64,000 bases of DNA from Halicephalobus mephisto (lineage: Eukaryota; Nematoda; Chromadorea; Rhabditida; Panagrolaimidae): NCBI GenBank assembly GCA_009193035.1, contig SWDT01000261.1:91524-155523 (forward strand), read 5' to 3'. Position 1 is the first letter of the stretch, and the number at the start of each line of letters is the position of its first letter. The position numbers were made by a program, and so were the translations under genes. Shown here in pieces: positions 45,880 to 58,312 of this stretch. The notes beneath the pieces are model-generated. The model searched no databases. It was not told where the DNA came from and was given only the letters and a program-made list of their open reading frames with translations.

Positions 45880-46870
45880 GAGGACAAACAATCGATTCTT
45901 AGAACGAAATGGTCAATCTCAATCGTCTCAAGTTGTTCATCTCCTTTTCTGACTGATTTTCATATATTTATATATCTTTATCTTCTTATTTTTATATACC
46001 ATCTTCCTATTCAGGTTTCCTAATCTACACGAAGATCAATATTGTCGGTGACTCATGTTTTGATTTCTAAAATTTAATGGATAATTATCTCAAATTGTTC
46101 ATCTCCTTTTCTGGCTGATTTTCATATATTTATATATCTTTATCTTCTTGTTTTTATATATCATCTTCCTATTCAGGTTCCCTAACCTCCATGAAGATCA
46201 ATGTTCTCGGTGATTTATATATTTCAATTTTTACAATGAAATGGACAATTTCGATCATGTAAACCTATTTATTTCCTTTTTTGGCTGGTTTTTATGTTTG
46301 TACTTTCTTACTTTTATATTTCATCTTGATATCTAGATGTGCTCAAGTCTATGGAGATCAATATTACTTGTGATTCACTGATTTTAGTGGATTTTTGATA
46401 CTCAAGATGAAATGTATAATTTCGGTCGTCTGGATTTGTTTATTTCTTTATTTATTTATATATCTTTGTTGTTTTATTTCCCACCTCGTTATCCGGATGA
46501 TATAGCTTCTTTGGAAATCAATAATTTCCGTAATTCATTGATTTTCTAAAACAGGGTGGTCATTTTCAATTTTCTCGATTCGTTCAGCTCCTTATCTGAC
46601 TGATAATCCTTTCTCCATTCCTTGTTTTGCTTTTAATCTCCGTATTCAAATAAGTTGATTTCCATAGAAATCAATAACCCTCCGTGACTCATTGATTTTA
46701 ATGTATTTTTGGTTCTTAAAATAAATTCGAAATCGCCTTTGTTGATCTTCTTATCTGGCTGATTAATTATCCTTGTTTTCTCATTTTATCTCTAATCTCA
46801 GAATCCGGACAAACTAAAAGCTTTGGAAATCAATACTATCCGTGACTCATCAATTTTGACGAATTGGCTG
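45880..46870. repeat. Degenerate tandem repeat, about 150-165 bp unit, about 6 copies
   Basis: Units share 'GTTCATCTCCTTTTCTG(A/G)CTGAT', 'TATATCTTTATCTTCTT', 'TTCCTATTCAGG', 'GAAATCAAT' and 'GTGACTCATTGATTTT'. The first two copies are most alike and the last are barely recognisable, a gradient suggesting recent duplication on the left. Confidence 0.75.
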
Positions 46871-47345
46871 TTACGTCTTGGACACAACTACACGTCATGA
46901 ATTACGGCCGAGTTTTGTTTATTCATATATGAAATCCTATTTTTTTATGAATTTTTTCAATTCGGTCTTTTCCCAAGTGGTTTGGCAAGGATTTCCTATT
47001 TTCAAAGACCATCTCCATGTGCCATAGCTTACGTTTTGCGGCAAAAAGCGAAAAGACTTACTCTGCTGCCACGCACAAATTTTTTCTACCCAACTCTTTA
47101 TCGATTATCCCCTTTTTTCCTTTTCCATGAAGCTTCAGAATTTCCCTCTGGCTGTAGTTTTGCTTTGTTTTTTTTGGATGCGAAAGTTTCGATTTTCAAT
47201 TTTGTCTAATTTTTTTTAAGTTTAATTTTTTTAGATTTGGGAACACGGCTAATAACATCAAGCCGAATTTTCCGTGATTCTATATTTATTTGGACGAAGA
47301 TATTGAAGAAAAAAATCCTCCAAAAGGACCGAAAAATTTACAAAA
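46871..47345. promoter_or_regulatory. Upstream region and 5' leader of dynamin
   Basis: G+C-richer DNA at 46975-47185 and an acceptor-like AATTTTTTTAG at 47234 precede the leader. The latter could be a spliced-leader acceptor, leaving a 5'UTR of about 110 bases. The open frame 46982-47209 has no splice support and is not called. Confidence 0.35.
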
Positions 47346-50300
47346 ATGTGGGCGAATCAGGGCATGGAAGCCCTGATTCCGATTATTAACAAAATTCAAG
47401 TAAGTTTTTTTTGTAAAATTATTTTTTTCTTTAATTTAATTTTTACTGATGTTTAAAATTGTTATTTTTAATTTTATCGAATATCGATATATGGATTTTT
47501 TTAGAATTGTGTTAAAATTTAAAATTTTGGAAAGTATTCATATATCAATTTTTATTTTAGGAATATTAATTACGTTAAATTTTGTTTTTTTATTGAATTT
47601 CAATATATCAATTTTTATTTTAGAGTTACTGATTACTGTAATTTTGGAAGTTGTTTAAATATTCATATATCAATTTTTATTTTAGGAATATTAATTACGT
47701 TAAATTTTGTTTTTTTTTATTGAATTTCGATATTTATTTTTATTTTAGGATGCTTTTACGGCCGTTGGAACTTCTCTCAATTTTGATCTTCCTCAAATTG
47801 CTGTGGTTGGTGGCCAATCTGCAGGAAAATCTTCCGTATTAGAAAACTTTGTCGGAAAGTAAGTTTCTATAGAATTTTATAACGGTTAATAAATAATTAT
47901 TAATGAATTATTTATTTTTTTAGAGATTTTTTGCCTCGAGGTTCTGGAATTGTAACTCGTCGTCCTTTGGTTTTGCAATTAATCAACGACAGAAATGAAT
48001 ATGCTGAATTTTTGCACAAGAAAGGACATAAATTTACAGATTTCGATGCTGTTAGAAGAGAAATCGAAGATGAAACTGATAGAATTACAGGATCTAACAA
48101 AGGTATATCAGATTTGCCAATTAATCTTCGTGTTTTTTCACCTCATGTATTGAATTTAACTTTGATTGATTTACCTGGTATGACTAAAGTACCAGTTGGT
48201 GATCAACCTCCAGATATTGAAAATCAAATTCGTGAAATGTTATTACGGTATATTTCTAGAGAATCATGCTTAATTTTGGCTGTTACTCCTGCAAATTCGG
48301 ATTTGGCTACATCAGATGCTTTGAAACTTGCTAGAGAAGTTGATCCACAAGGATTGAGAACAATAGGAGTGTTGACGAAATTGGATCTTATGGATGATGG
48401 GACGGATGCGCGTGATATATTGGAAAATAAGGTTTTTCAACTTCGTAGAGGTTATGTAGGAGTTATTAATCGTTCACAGAAGGATATTGTCGGAAAAAAA
48501 GACATTAAAACAGCATTAGAAGCAGAAAGAATGTTTTTTATTTCTCATCCTAGTTATCGTCATATGGCTGATAGACTTGGAACACCGTATTTGCAAAAAA
48601 CGTTGAATTCTCAATTGACTCAACATATTCAGGATACTTTACCGACTTTGAGAGATAGTCTTCAGAAAAAAATTTATTCATTGGAAAAAGATGTTGCAGA
48701 ATATAAACAATTTAGTGTAAATGATCCTGGTAGAAAAACTAAAGCATTAATGCAAATGGTTCAAGCTTTTACAGCAGATATGGAACGATCTATTGAAGGT
48801 TCATCAGCTAAATTAGTATCAACAAATGAATTATCTGGTGGTGCAAGAATTAATAGATTATTTCATGAAAGATTTCCATTTGAAATAGTTAAAATGACAA
48901 TAGATGAAAAAGAAATGAGAAGAGAAATTCAATATGCAATTAGAAATATTCATGGTATTCGTGTTGGATTATTTACACCTGATATGGCATTTGAAGCAAT
49001 TGTTAAAAAACAAATTCAACGTTTAAAAGAACCATCAACTAAATGTGTTGATTTAGTTATGACTGAATTATCAAGTGTTGTAAGACAATGTAGTGAAACT
49101 GTTTCACGTTATCCAAGATTACGTGATTGTATTGAACAAATAGTAACTAATTATATGCGTCAACAAGAAGCATATGCTAAACAACAAATTGCGATGATTG
49201 TTGATTATGAATTGGCATATATGAATACAAATCATGAAGATTTTATTGGATTTTCAAATGCAGAAGCTAAAGCAAGTCAAGGACAAACAAAGAAAAATTT
49301 AGGTAATCAAGTTATTCGAAAAGGTTGGTTAGCTGTTCATAATATAAGTTTTGTACGTGGAAGTAAGGATTGCTGGTTTGTATTGACATCAGATAATTTA
49401 TCATGGTATAAAGATGATGAAGAAAAAGAAAAAAAATATATGTTACCACTTGATGGAATTAAATTAAAAGATCTTGAAGCTGGTTTTATGTCACGTCAAC
49501 ATAAATTTGCATTATTTTATCCAGATGGAAAGTAAGTTTTAATTTAAAAAAAAAAATTGCTTAAAGCTAAAAAAAAATTAATTTTTGAATTTTAATATTT
49601 AAAATTTATTAAAATGTCTAAATTTACCAACTAACAAAAATTATCTTTCCAGGAGGTAATTCGTTTTTCTGACTTTATCAGGGGGTATCAAGTGCTGCTT
49701 CGGTGAAATTTTTTCGATCTTTTTTTACCTTTGCTTTTATGGTGATGTCCTTGAGTTTTACTAACATTGTATAGTTTTGATAATATAGAACTTTTTTTCC
49801 TTTATTATTTTAGATTTTTAGAAATTTTATTAAAAATATAATTTTTTTTTTCAGAAATATCTACAAAGATTATAAACAACTTGAATTAAGTGCTAATAAT
49901 CTTGATGATGTTGAAGCTTGGAAAGCTTCGTTTTTACGTGCTGGAGTTTATCCAGAAAAAGAAGCAGCACCAATTGATGAGGTTAGTTAATATTTTGTTT
50001 ATTTATTTATTTTAATGATATTTTATATTTAAGCAGGAAGTCAGTTTTTACATTTAAAAAGAGAAGTTTTAAATATTGTTGATTTGTGTTTGGAGATTTT
50101 TTGTTTTTTTTATAATAGCTTTTATAATTTAGTAGGTTTTAAAATTTTCTGGAATTTTATGTAAATTTTTAGTTTTTTTGGAAATTTTTGAAGAATTTTA
50201 TGTAAATTTTTTAAGTTTTTTGAGTTTTGTGGAATTCTGGAAGGTTTTTGAAAATTGTGTTGACTATTTTTGATATTTTTAAAACTATCTTTTTTGGGAT

Positions 50301-51094
50301 AGTGTAATTTATTTATTTTTAGAATGGCCAAACTGATGAAGCTAGCAGTATGGATCCTCAACTTGAACGACAGGTTGAAACTATTCGTAATTTGGTTGAT
50401 TCTTACATGAGGATAATTACGAAGACGATTAGAGATTTGGTTCCGAAAGCAATAATGCATTTGATTGTCAATAAGATCAGTGAATTTTTGAGAGAAGAAC
50501 TTTTAGCACATTTGTATCAATCTGGAGGTGATACTGAAACTTTGATGGAGGAATCTGCACTTGAGGCTCAGAAGAGAGATGAAACGTTGAGAATGTATCA
50601 AGCTTGTAAGGAAGCATTGGCTATTATTAATAATGCAACTTCTCATATTCAAACTGCTGCATCTGGACAAATGCCAATGGTTAATCATCATGGTCCATCT
50701 ATGAATCATGGTGGTCCACCTAGACAAGCTCCTATTCCTCCTGGTGTTAATAGAGTTGCTCCTCCACGTCCGATGGGACCTCCACCTCCTGGTAGACCGT
50801 TACCTGGAGTTCCACCTATGGGAGGTGCTCCTATGCCACCGTAAGTTTTTTTTTGTAAAAGAATTTTTTGATTTTTCTAATTTGCCTTCTGAAACAGGCG
50901 TCCACCATTTGGCGGTCCTCGTCCGCCAATGTAATTTGAGGTAAATTATACCTAATGGTGTAATTTGTTTTGTGAAAATTAGTTTTTAGTTGTTAAATTT
51001 AGTAATAGTTTTAATTAGATATATGAATAATTTTAGGCCACAACATCGTCCAGCTCTACCAGACAGACCAGCGATTCCTAAAAGACCGATGTAA
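47346..51094 (+). CDS. dyn-1: Dynamin GTPase (DYN-1 type)
   Basis: Dynamin is the GTPase that severs endocytic vesicle necks. Exons: 47346-47399, 47749-47858, 47924-49531, 49855-49981, 50323-50840, then 50898-50930 joined to 51037-51094 (835 residues), or 50898-50934 unspliced (817 residues). The GTPase domain has the P-loop [16 protein letters not shown], switch-1 [12 protein letters not shown]3 [14 protein letters not shown] and G4 [11 protein letters not shown]. The middle/stalk region follows. A PH domain ([20 protein letters not shown]...[12 protein letters not shown]) precedes the GED ([20 protein letters not shown]). The tail is a short Pro-rich domain ([19 protein letters not shown]). 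PH and Pro-rich domains mark endocytic dynamin, not DRP1. Coding DNA is very A/T-rich at third positions. Confidence 0.97.
47440..47748. repeat. Dynamin intron 1 with duplicated acceptor-bearing units
   Basis: ATTCATATATCAATTTTTAT, TTTTAGGAATATTAATTACG and TTAAATTTTGTTTTTTTATT recur at about 47537 and 47661, with a partial copy at 47600. Each unit contains TATTTTAGGA, nearly the same as the true acceptor TATTTTAG|GAT at 47748. Confidence 0.8.
50929..51036 (+). other. Optional intron deciding the dynamin C-terminus
   Basis: The sequence CCAAT|GTAATT can be read as ATG TAA (stop at 50932) or spliced at 50931 to ATTTTAG|GCC (51037), adding [18 protein letters not shown]. The spliced form gives 835 residues, near the length of C. 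elegans DYN-1; the retained form stops early. Confidence 0.6.
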
Positions 51095-52135
51095 TAATCT
51101 TGTACTTTTTTGGCAATAGTAGTTCACCTCATGAAATGCACTTGTATAAGTCTACTAAAACGGTTCGTCTGTATTTTGTCTGGTTTAGATTTTTGGCCTC
51201 TTTTTTTGTAATTGTAGCCAGTAATTTCGCCAATAATTTATTAGCAATCACTTGTCTAATTTTTATAAAATTACTGTAATTTTTTTTACTTATATATGGT
51301 TTAGTTAGCTTTTTTTTGAAGAATTTAGGAGCTTTATAGCTCTATTTTTTTTGAGTCACGGTGATATTTATAATAAATGGAAAAAATGGAATTTTTTATT
51401 AATGGAGGAAATTTTAAATAGTGGTTTTATTTGAAGAAAGTTTGGCCAAGAAGAGTCAGCAATTTCCTATTCAGTCGTTGGTTTGGTCGTTTGGATACTT
51501 TTTTCTTTTTTTTAGTTTTTTGTCTGGTTGAGAATATTAGTTTTTTAAATTACATGGTTTTTTTTGAAAATTTAGATGTTTGGAATGTAATTTAATATTT
51601 TTTGGAATAATTTTGAAATTTAAAAAAATGTAATTTTTTGATTAAAATTATTTTTAAAAAAATGTTTTTTAAGGTCATATGGAAAATAATTCATAGAAAT
51701 TTTATTTTTTATTTTTTTTAAATTGACGTTAAGTCACTATCCAAAAAGAACATTTGTCCTTGAAAAAATGGAAAATGGGTCGTGATGTTTTTTTCAATTT
51801 TTTGAAGTTTTGTCGAGTCCCATTATTGACTAGTTTTGAACGTTTTTTATTTTTTTTAAAAGTAACCTATTGTTGGGAATTTTTTGTGTTAAATGTGGAT
51901 TTTTATTAATAAGTTCATATATGGAAATAATCGCGGAAAATAAATAAGGAATTTTATATTGAATTTACTTTTTTTGATTTTAATTTTTTCCGCATTTTGC
52001 AGGACTCATTTTAGTACAGTATCACACGACACAAAAACAAGAATTTTAGATAAACAAAAATATTTTAATTTTTAATCACAGTTATGTTTTGATAAAACTT
52101 TTTTATTATCGGCTCGTCGTAAAGCTTGACATCAG
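51095..52135. other. 3' region of dynamin and A+T-rich spacer
   Basis: A T-rich 3'UTR-like stretch has AATAAA at 51374. No further gene is seen. A perfect small feature at 51731-51760 (GTCACTATCCAAAAAGAACA) is also found in partial form elsewhere (CACTATCCATG at 9225). Confidence 0.45.
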
Positions 52136-52137
52136 GA

Positions 52138-52365
52138 TCGATTTAAATTTTTGAATTTTTTTATATTGAATATATTCCAATTTCGAAATTTTCTATTTTT
52201 TATATTGAATATATCTAAATTTCGAAATTTTTGAATTTTTTTATGTTGAATATATTCCAATTTCGAAATTTTTAATTTTTTTATATTGAATATATTCCAA
52301 TTTTAAAATTTTCAATTTTTTTTATATTGAATATATCTCAATTTCGAAATTTCTACATTTGTTTA
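52138..52365. repeat. Tandem repeat, about 46 bp unit, 5 copies
   Basis: TTTATATTGAATATATTCCAATTTCGAAATTTT and variants recur at 52163, 52200, 52247, 52283 and 52323. Confidence 0.9.
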
Positions 52366-52439
52366 GGGAAAATATAGTTCCAAAAAAATAATCACAAAAT
52401 CACTATCGATTAATATTGAAATTTTGGGCTTCTAGAAAT

Positions 52440-53115
52440 TCGCATCGGGACAATTTTGCGAAAAAGTTCATATATGAATTTTTGCATTTGATTGATTATG
52501 AAATCAGTGGTGAAGACACTAGAATAGTATTTTGCATTTTATATTTGTTCTTTATTGTAAAATACAACTGTTTATTTTGTTCTAATGACTTCACTATCGC
52601 TTAAAATCAAATTTTTAGGTCAGTTAGATTTCTAAAAATTTCTTCCTGGATAATTTTATAAGAAAGTTGATATATGAATTTTATATTATATATGATTACG
52701 AAATAACTATTCCTCAGAACTAAGACTTTAGGCTATTTGGAAGTTTGAAAGTTCCCTCCGAGACCATTTCGTAGAAAGTTGATATATGAATTTTATATTA
52801 TATATGATTACGAAATAATTATCCTTCAGAACTAAGATTTTAAACTATTTCGAATTTTGAAAATTCGTGTTGAAACCATTTCGTAGAAAGTTGATATATG
52901 AATTTTATATTATATGTAATTACGAAATAATTATCCTTCAGAACTAAGATTTTAAACTATTTCGAATTTTGAAAATTCGTGTTGAAACCATTTCGTAGAA
53001 AGTTGATATATGAATTTTATACTATATGTGATTACGAAATAACTATCCTTCAGAACTAAGATTTTAAAATACTTAGATTTCTAAAAATTCCTTTCGAGAC
53101 CATTTCGTAGAAAAA
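52440..53115. repeat. Tandem repeat, about 118 bp unit, about 5 copies
   Basis: AGTTGATATATGAATTTTATATTATATATGATTACGAAATAA... then TTCAGAACTAAGATTTTAAA and ACCATTTCGTAGAA recur at about 52655, 52777, 52888 and 53000, with a diverged copy at 52455. The two central copies are nearly identical. Confidence 0.9.
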
Positions 53116-53479
53116 TCTTTATTCTATAGTAGTATAATTTTACTTAAGAAATTGAGTTGTCCAGGGACCCTGATGCAATTTATATTTTTCAAAGAAGCCA
53201 TAAAAAGACCGAAAATTCGAGACATGACTGCTCCAGTCTTGTTGAATTTTATCTTTATTTTTAATCTTTATTTTGCAATAGATTTATTTGTTTTATTTCA
53301 ATAATTTTTGAATTTACTTAAAAATATAAAATAATAAAGTTTATTTTTTTTAGGATTAAATTTAGTCACTTGTTTGATCATAGCTCAGGGATTAAGAAAC
53401 GTACTTTTTTGTGTATGAATTATAGTTTTAAAAACGAATGTTTTTCGGTTTTTTTAGTTCATACGTCGGGACGAAAAAA

Positions 53480-53850
53480 ACATAATTTTTATATGTATAA
53501 TAGTGACTAAAAATAATTTTATATTTTTAAAAAAATCAATAACTTTAAAATTAAAAAAAAATATAATTTATATATATATATAATAATGACTGAAAATAAT
53601 TATTTTTATAATTTAAAATAATTCATAATTTTAAAATTAAAAAAACATAATTTATATATATATATAATAATGACTGAAAATAATTATTTTTATGATTTAA
53701 AATAATTCATGATTTTAAGATTAAAAAAAACATAATTTATATATATATAGTAATGACTGAAAATAATTATTTTTATAATTTAAAATAATTAATAACTTTA
53801 AAATTTAAAAAATATAATTTTTATAAATGAAATAGTGACTAAAATTTTGA
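53480..53850. repeat. Tandem repeat, about 90 bp unit, 4 copies
   Basis: AATTTATATATATATATAAT with AATGACTGAAAATAATTATT recur at about 53562, 53650, 53735 and (diverged) 53815. The AT dinucleotide run varies in length between copies. Confidence 0.9.
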
Positions 53851-54640
53851 TCAAGTTTTTAGGAATAATTATTTTTGTTTTTTAGGAATTAAAAACTAAA
53901 AAATACAATGTTTAAAAGTGGATTATTGACAAAAAATAAAATTTAAAAAACAAATTTTTGTTTGCTTCATTTTTATAAAGACCGATGGTTCGGAAAATAA
54001 AAAAATATTTTTATAAAATACTAACTAAAAAATTTTTAAAATCACTTTTTCTTTAAAAAATTATAATTTTAAATAAAAAAAATATTTTTATAAAATACTA
54101 TTTAAAATTATAAAATTTTTAGTTTTTTAAACATCGATAATTTAGGATTTTTAAAGAAATAATTTTTATATAAAAATATTTTTTTAATTTTAGTAATTTT
54201 TAAAATTTAATTTTTTTCTTCAAAAATTGTTAATTTTGAATCTGGAAAATTAAATTTTCATATATGAAATGTTAAAAAAGAATATTTAAAAAACTTAAAA
54301 TTAATAATTTAGAATTTTTAGAAAATTTTATATAAAATTATTTTTTTAATTTTAATAATTTTTAAAACTTTTTTGAAAATCAATAATTTTGAATCTAGAA
54401 AGCAAAATTTCCATATATGAAATATTAACCAAAAACGAAAGAACACTTAGAAACGGTTGTTTGCTCACTTCCCTTCGCTCAGACAACAATTTTCGTTTTG
54501 CAATTTTTGTTGCGAATCTTTGGGCATGAGTGTGCTGCGGATGCTGTGGAATTGAAATGAGCGTAATTTGGCTTTGTTGATTGTATTAAACTAGAATCAA
54601 TATTTTCTGAATTACAATTAGTGTCATCGATTAAGATAAA
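53851..54640. other. A+T-rich spacer
   Basis: A/T homopolymers, with a G+C-richer patch at 54440-54580 (CTTCGCTCAGACAAC). No gene is supported. Confidence 0.5.
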
Positions 54641-54644
54641 TTAG

Positions 54645-54990
54645 AGTTTTATATGTTGAGGATAGTGTTTAATTGGAATTCGATATGCTGAAGATAGTGT
54701 TCATTTAGAATTCAGTATATTGAAGATAGTGTTTAATTGGAATTCGATATGTTGAAGATAGTGTTTAATTGGAATCTAGTATATTGAAGATAGTGTTTAA
54801 TTGGAATCCAGTATATTGAAGATAGTATTTTATCGAGATCTGATATATCAAATATTGTGTTTTACTGACATCTTATATATCGACGATTCTATTTTATCGA
54901 GATCTGATATATCAAATATTGTGTTTTATTAGCATTTGACATGCCGAGGATTTTGTTCTATTAAGATCTGATATATGGAAGATTGTGCTC
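54645..54990. repeat. Tandem repeat upstream of MGAT1, about 34-40 bp unit, about 9 copies
   Basis: GATAGTGTTTAATTGGAATT with CGATATGTTGAA/CAGTATATTGAA units run from 54658 to 54830, then diverge into ATCTGATATATCAAATATTG units to 54985. Confidence 0.85.
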
Positions 54991-55217
54991 GAAAACAAGT
55001 TGATTTTGCTCAATTAAAGGCGGATGGACGGCCCCAGTGTAATGTCGACATTTGCATTGGATGACGCCAGTAATTCTCATTTCCTAGATTTCTTTAATCT
55101 TTTGCTTATCCTTTCCGGACTTTCGTCGCGATTTTTCTGAATTATTAATCTGTAAAGTTGGATTTTAGACTTATGAATTTCGAAAAAGCCTCGAGCAGGA
55201 GCCGGGTTTGAACGGCG

Positions 55218-57773
55218 ATGTGGACGAAATGGAGACGACTTGTATGGTCTTCCAAAACTTCTAAGAAATTTACAATATTATTTTTATTTCTAATTCTATG
55301 TGTCTTTTTATGGTTTCACGATGGATCTCGAAGATCATTCGTTCAAAAATTAAAAAATGAATCAGAACAACCCGTTACTCATGTCGTCATCCCTCATGTT
55401 GTTGGAGTGAGTTGTTTTCAATTTTCATATATGAATTTTCGTTTTACAGCGTCAAGATCGGCATTTACAACATCATCGATTTGAAAATGATTCAAAAATC
55501 GCAGTAGTTGTTATGTCAGCCACTCGGCCGGCGGCAATCAAGAACCATCTTTCTCAACTGCTTAAATACCGACCGGATCCGGATAAATTCCCAGTTTTTG
55601 TTTCTCAAGATGGTGACAACAAAGACGTAACTAATATAATCAAGTCTTACGTCAATGATTCGGAAAAAATTTACTTTATCCATCACAAGACGAGGAATGG
55701 CCTGGGAACACCGATCCAGAGAACTGCCAAAAGTTATTTTTTCATTGCTCAACATTACAAATTTGCTCTTGACAAAATTTTCAAAGAATACGGATACAAT
55801 ACTGTCATCATAACAGAAGGTGGGTTATTTTGTAGATTTTTTATATATCGACTCGACGAAGTCCAGCCGTTTTTGGGATTGCTTAAAATATATCCATGTG
55901 GAATGCCAAACTGTTCCTTTTAATCTTAATAATCTGGTTTTTATTTCGGAACTCATTAACGTACACACGTTCATGAATTATTACTTTGTAACGTTTTAAA
56001 GATCATTCGCATTGGTTTGTCTCTATGAAAGGAATAACTGGCCGAAATCACACTAGTTAGTGCTATGTGGGGGAGGGGAATAACTGGCTTAAATTGCGCT
56101 AATTAGTACTATGGAAAGACATAACTGCTCAAAATCACGCTAATTAGCGTTTTGTAGGAGGAATAATTGGTTTAAATCGCGTCTGTTTGGATTCTAAAAG
56201 TAGGAATAACTGATCTGAATCACGCAAACATGCACTTTGTTAAAGAAATAACTGACTTGTTTTTATATATGAAATTTAAAAAGTACTCATAAATTACTAA
56301 ATTTCAGATGACTTGGATATTGCTGAGGATTTCTTTTCCTATTTTCAAGCGACGAAGCACCTACTATATGAAGATCCCTCGATTTGGTGCGTTTCTGCCT
56401 GGAACGACAATGGAGCCGCTGCTTTGGTCGATAGAGGAAAATCCGAAAAACTCTACAGAACGGATTTCTTCCCTGGTCTTGGATGGATGTTGACATCTGA
56501 CACTTGGAATGAATTGACTGTCCAATGGCCTGAAGCTTATTGGGATGACTGGCTCAGAAGACAAGATATCCGAAAAAACAGAGTTTGTATTAGGCCTGAA
56601 GTTTCCAGAACTGCTCACAACAACAGACTGGCAGGGAAAGGATCTAGCAAGTAAGTTTTAGAATCATTGTGAAAATTAGAAACTAGTTTTTAAAAATTGA
56701 GACGGAATTTTAGATTTTAGGATTTCAGTAAAATAGGATAGAACGAACTAATTTTAAACGCAAATTGCCAGATTTGCTGTTTTTTAATTTAAAAAAACCA
56801 CTCTGGAAATTCGTGTTGTGAAAATCCCGAAAAAATATTTTTAAAATTAAAAATGAAGATTTTTAAGGTTTTTCCAACACGACTTTTTGGAGTTTTCTGA
56901 GATTTAGAAATCAGAACGTAAGGAAATCGATTTTGGTGGCAATACTACTGTATTTATTATTTTTTCTATTTTCAGAATTATGCTTTTTCTGCGCAGAAAT
57001 TAAAAAGTTCAAAAAATTACTTTTAAAAAAATAAAGATTTTTCGAAATTTTCTAAAAAGCTCTAAGATTTAGGTAAAAAATAACGAGTGAATTTCAATAG
57101 TAATTTGCCAGATTTAGCATTTTTTAAATTTCACTTCTTTTGTGTGAAAATTCGAAGTTTAAAAAATTTTTAAAATTACATCTTGTCTAGATTCATGATT
57201 ATTTTTAGTGGTCTCTATAAGAAATTCCTCGCCTCTATCGGGTTGCCAGATGCTCCTGTTGATTTTTCCTTGGTGGATACTGAAAGATTGAAAAAGAAAA
57301 ATTACGATCCTTTTTTTGGTTCTTTGATCGTGGCGGCTAAAGAATTGAAAATTAATGATTTGATTGAAAGGAAAACTTCACTAAATAAGGACATCAGTTA
57401 TCGTGTACGGTACATGAATCCAAGAGAATACAGAATGATAGCGAAAGCTTTTGGGTTGATGAACGACATAAGAAGTGGAATGGCGAGAACAGCATATTAT
57501 GGTGTTGTGCCATTTAGAGTCGATGAAGCTCAAGTTTATGCAATTCATGGAAATTTAGATTTATCTAAATCATTTGGAGAGTTTCCAACTTGGAATTTAT
57601 ATCACGATGATTGGGACAAAATGGCTAAATATCTTGATTTTGCAGAATTTTATTGTAAACCAGGCAAATGGACAGGGAGATGTGATCCACAAGATCCAGG
57701 AATGATTGCATGGTTCAAGAAAAGAAATCAAACTAAAAGGCTTCAAGCATGGGGAGAAATGATCGTGATATGA
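55218..57773 (+). CDS. MGAT1: Alpha-1,3-mannosyl-glycoprotein 2-beta-N-acetylglucosaminyltransferase (GlcNAc-T I)
   Basis: This Golgi type II membrane enzyme adds GlcNAc to the Man5 N-glycan core, opening the route to complex N-glycans. Exons 55218-55406, 55450-55819, 56308-56650 and 57209-57773 give 488 residues. A basic cytosolic tail (MWTKWRRLVWSSKTSKK) precedes the membrane anchor FTILFLFLILCVFLWF (about residues 18-33). GT13 signatures are HLSQLLKYRPDPDKFPVFVSQDG, the metal-binding EDD formed across the exon 2/3 junction (ITE|DDLDIAEDFF), IWCVSAWNDNG, YRTDFFPGLGWMLT, WPEAYWDDWLRR and RVCIRPEVSRT. The exon 4 acceptor is chosen after TATTTTTAG (57208), giving GSSNGLYKKFL; a nearby TCTTGTCTAG alternative would add residues. 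A C-terminal extension (CKPGKWTGRCDPQDPGMIAW) goes beyond the human enzyme. Confidence 0.95.
56030..56268. repeat. Tandem repeat in an MGAT1 intron, about 55-60 bp unit, 4 copies
   Basis: GGAATAACTGGC/GGAATAATTGG followed by AAATC(A/G)C(A/G)CTAATTAG and GT/CTATG or TTTGT recur at 56030, 56089, 56127, 56160 and 56211. Confidence 0.8.
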
Positions 57774-58312
57774 TTGTTAGTTTGCCTTCAATTACCGGTT
57801 TGTATTTGGATCTCATTTTGTGCTTTCTTGAAAACTATAGAATTAAAAATTGATTACGGTGTGAAAGAAAATAATTATAAATTTTTTAAATTATGGAAGT
57901 TGAAAGTGTTGTGGAATTGTCTTGAAAAGATTTTTTAGATTCAGGATTTATGGAATTGATAAAGGACAAATTACTTTAAATAATCTTACACACATATCCA
58001 GCATATCGTATTGGAGTTAATTCTCACTATGAAAGTTTCTGAAAATCATTACTTGTTTTATTTAGTATTTATTGCACAACAAAACATTTTTGATATCAAA
58101 TAAACACTTTCAGTATTTCACAATCTAGTTCTAGCGCTACCACAGAAATAAAAAATAAAGTTTGGGAATTTTGAAGTATGCCATTGCCAAACTAAAATTC
58201 TATAAAATTCATTCTAAGATATTTAAAGTAATTTTCCAAATAACAATTTCCTTAATATATAAATATTCATTAATATCAAACAAATTAGAACTTGTTCGAC
58301 AACATATAAATT
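57774..58312. other. 3' region of MGAT1
   Basis: A+T-rich DNA following the stop, with ATCAAATAAACACTTTC (AATAAA at 58099) as a possible polyadenylation signal. No gene is seen. Confidence 0.45.

Noticed and set aside
55201..55215. 'GGGTTTGAACGGC' as a tRNA T-loop
   Set aside because: No acceptor stem, D-loop or anticodon arm could be placed around it, and it adjoins the MGAT1 start.
57183..57208. Start of MGAT1 exon 4 at the upstream TCTTGTCTAG acceptor (reading FMIIFS)
   Set aside because: The acceptor at 57208 keeps phase and gives GSSNGLYKKFL, which fits the family better at this point; the upstream site inserts a hydrophobic patch.
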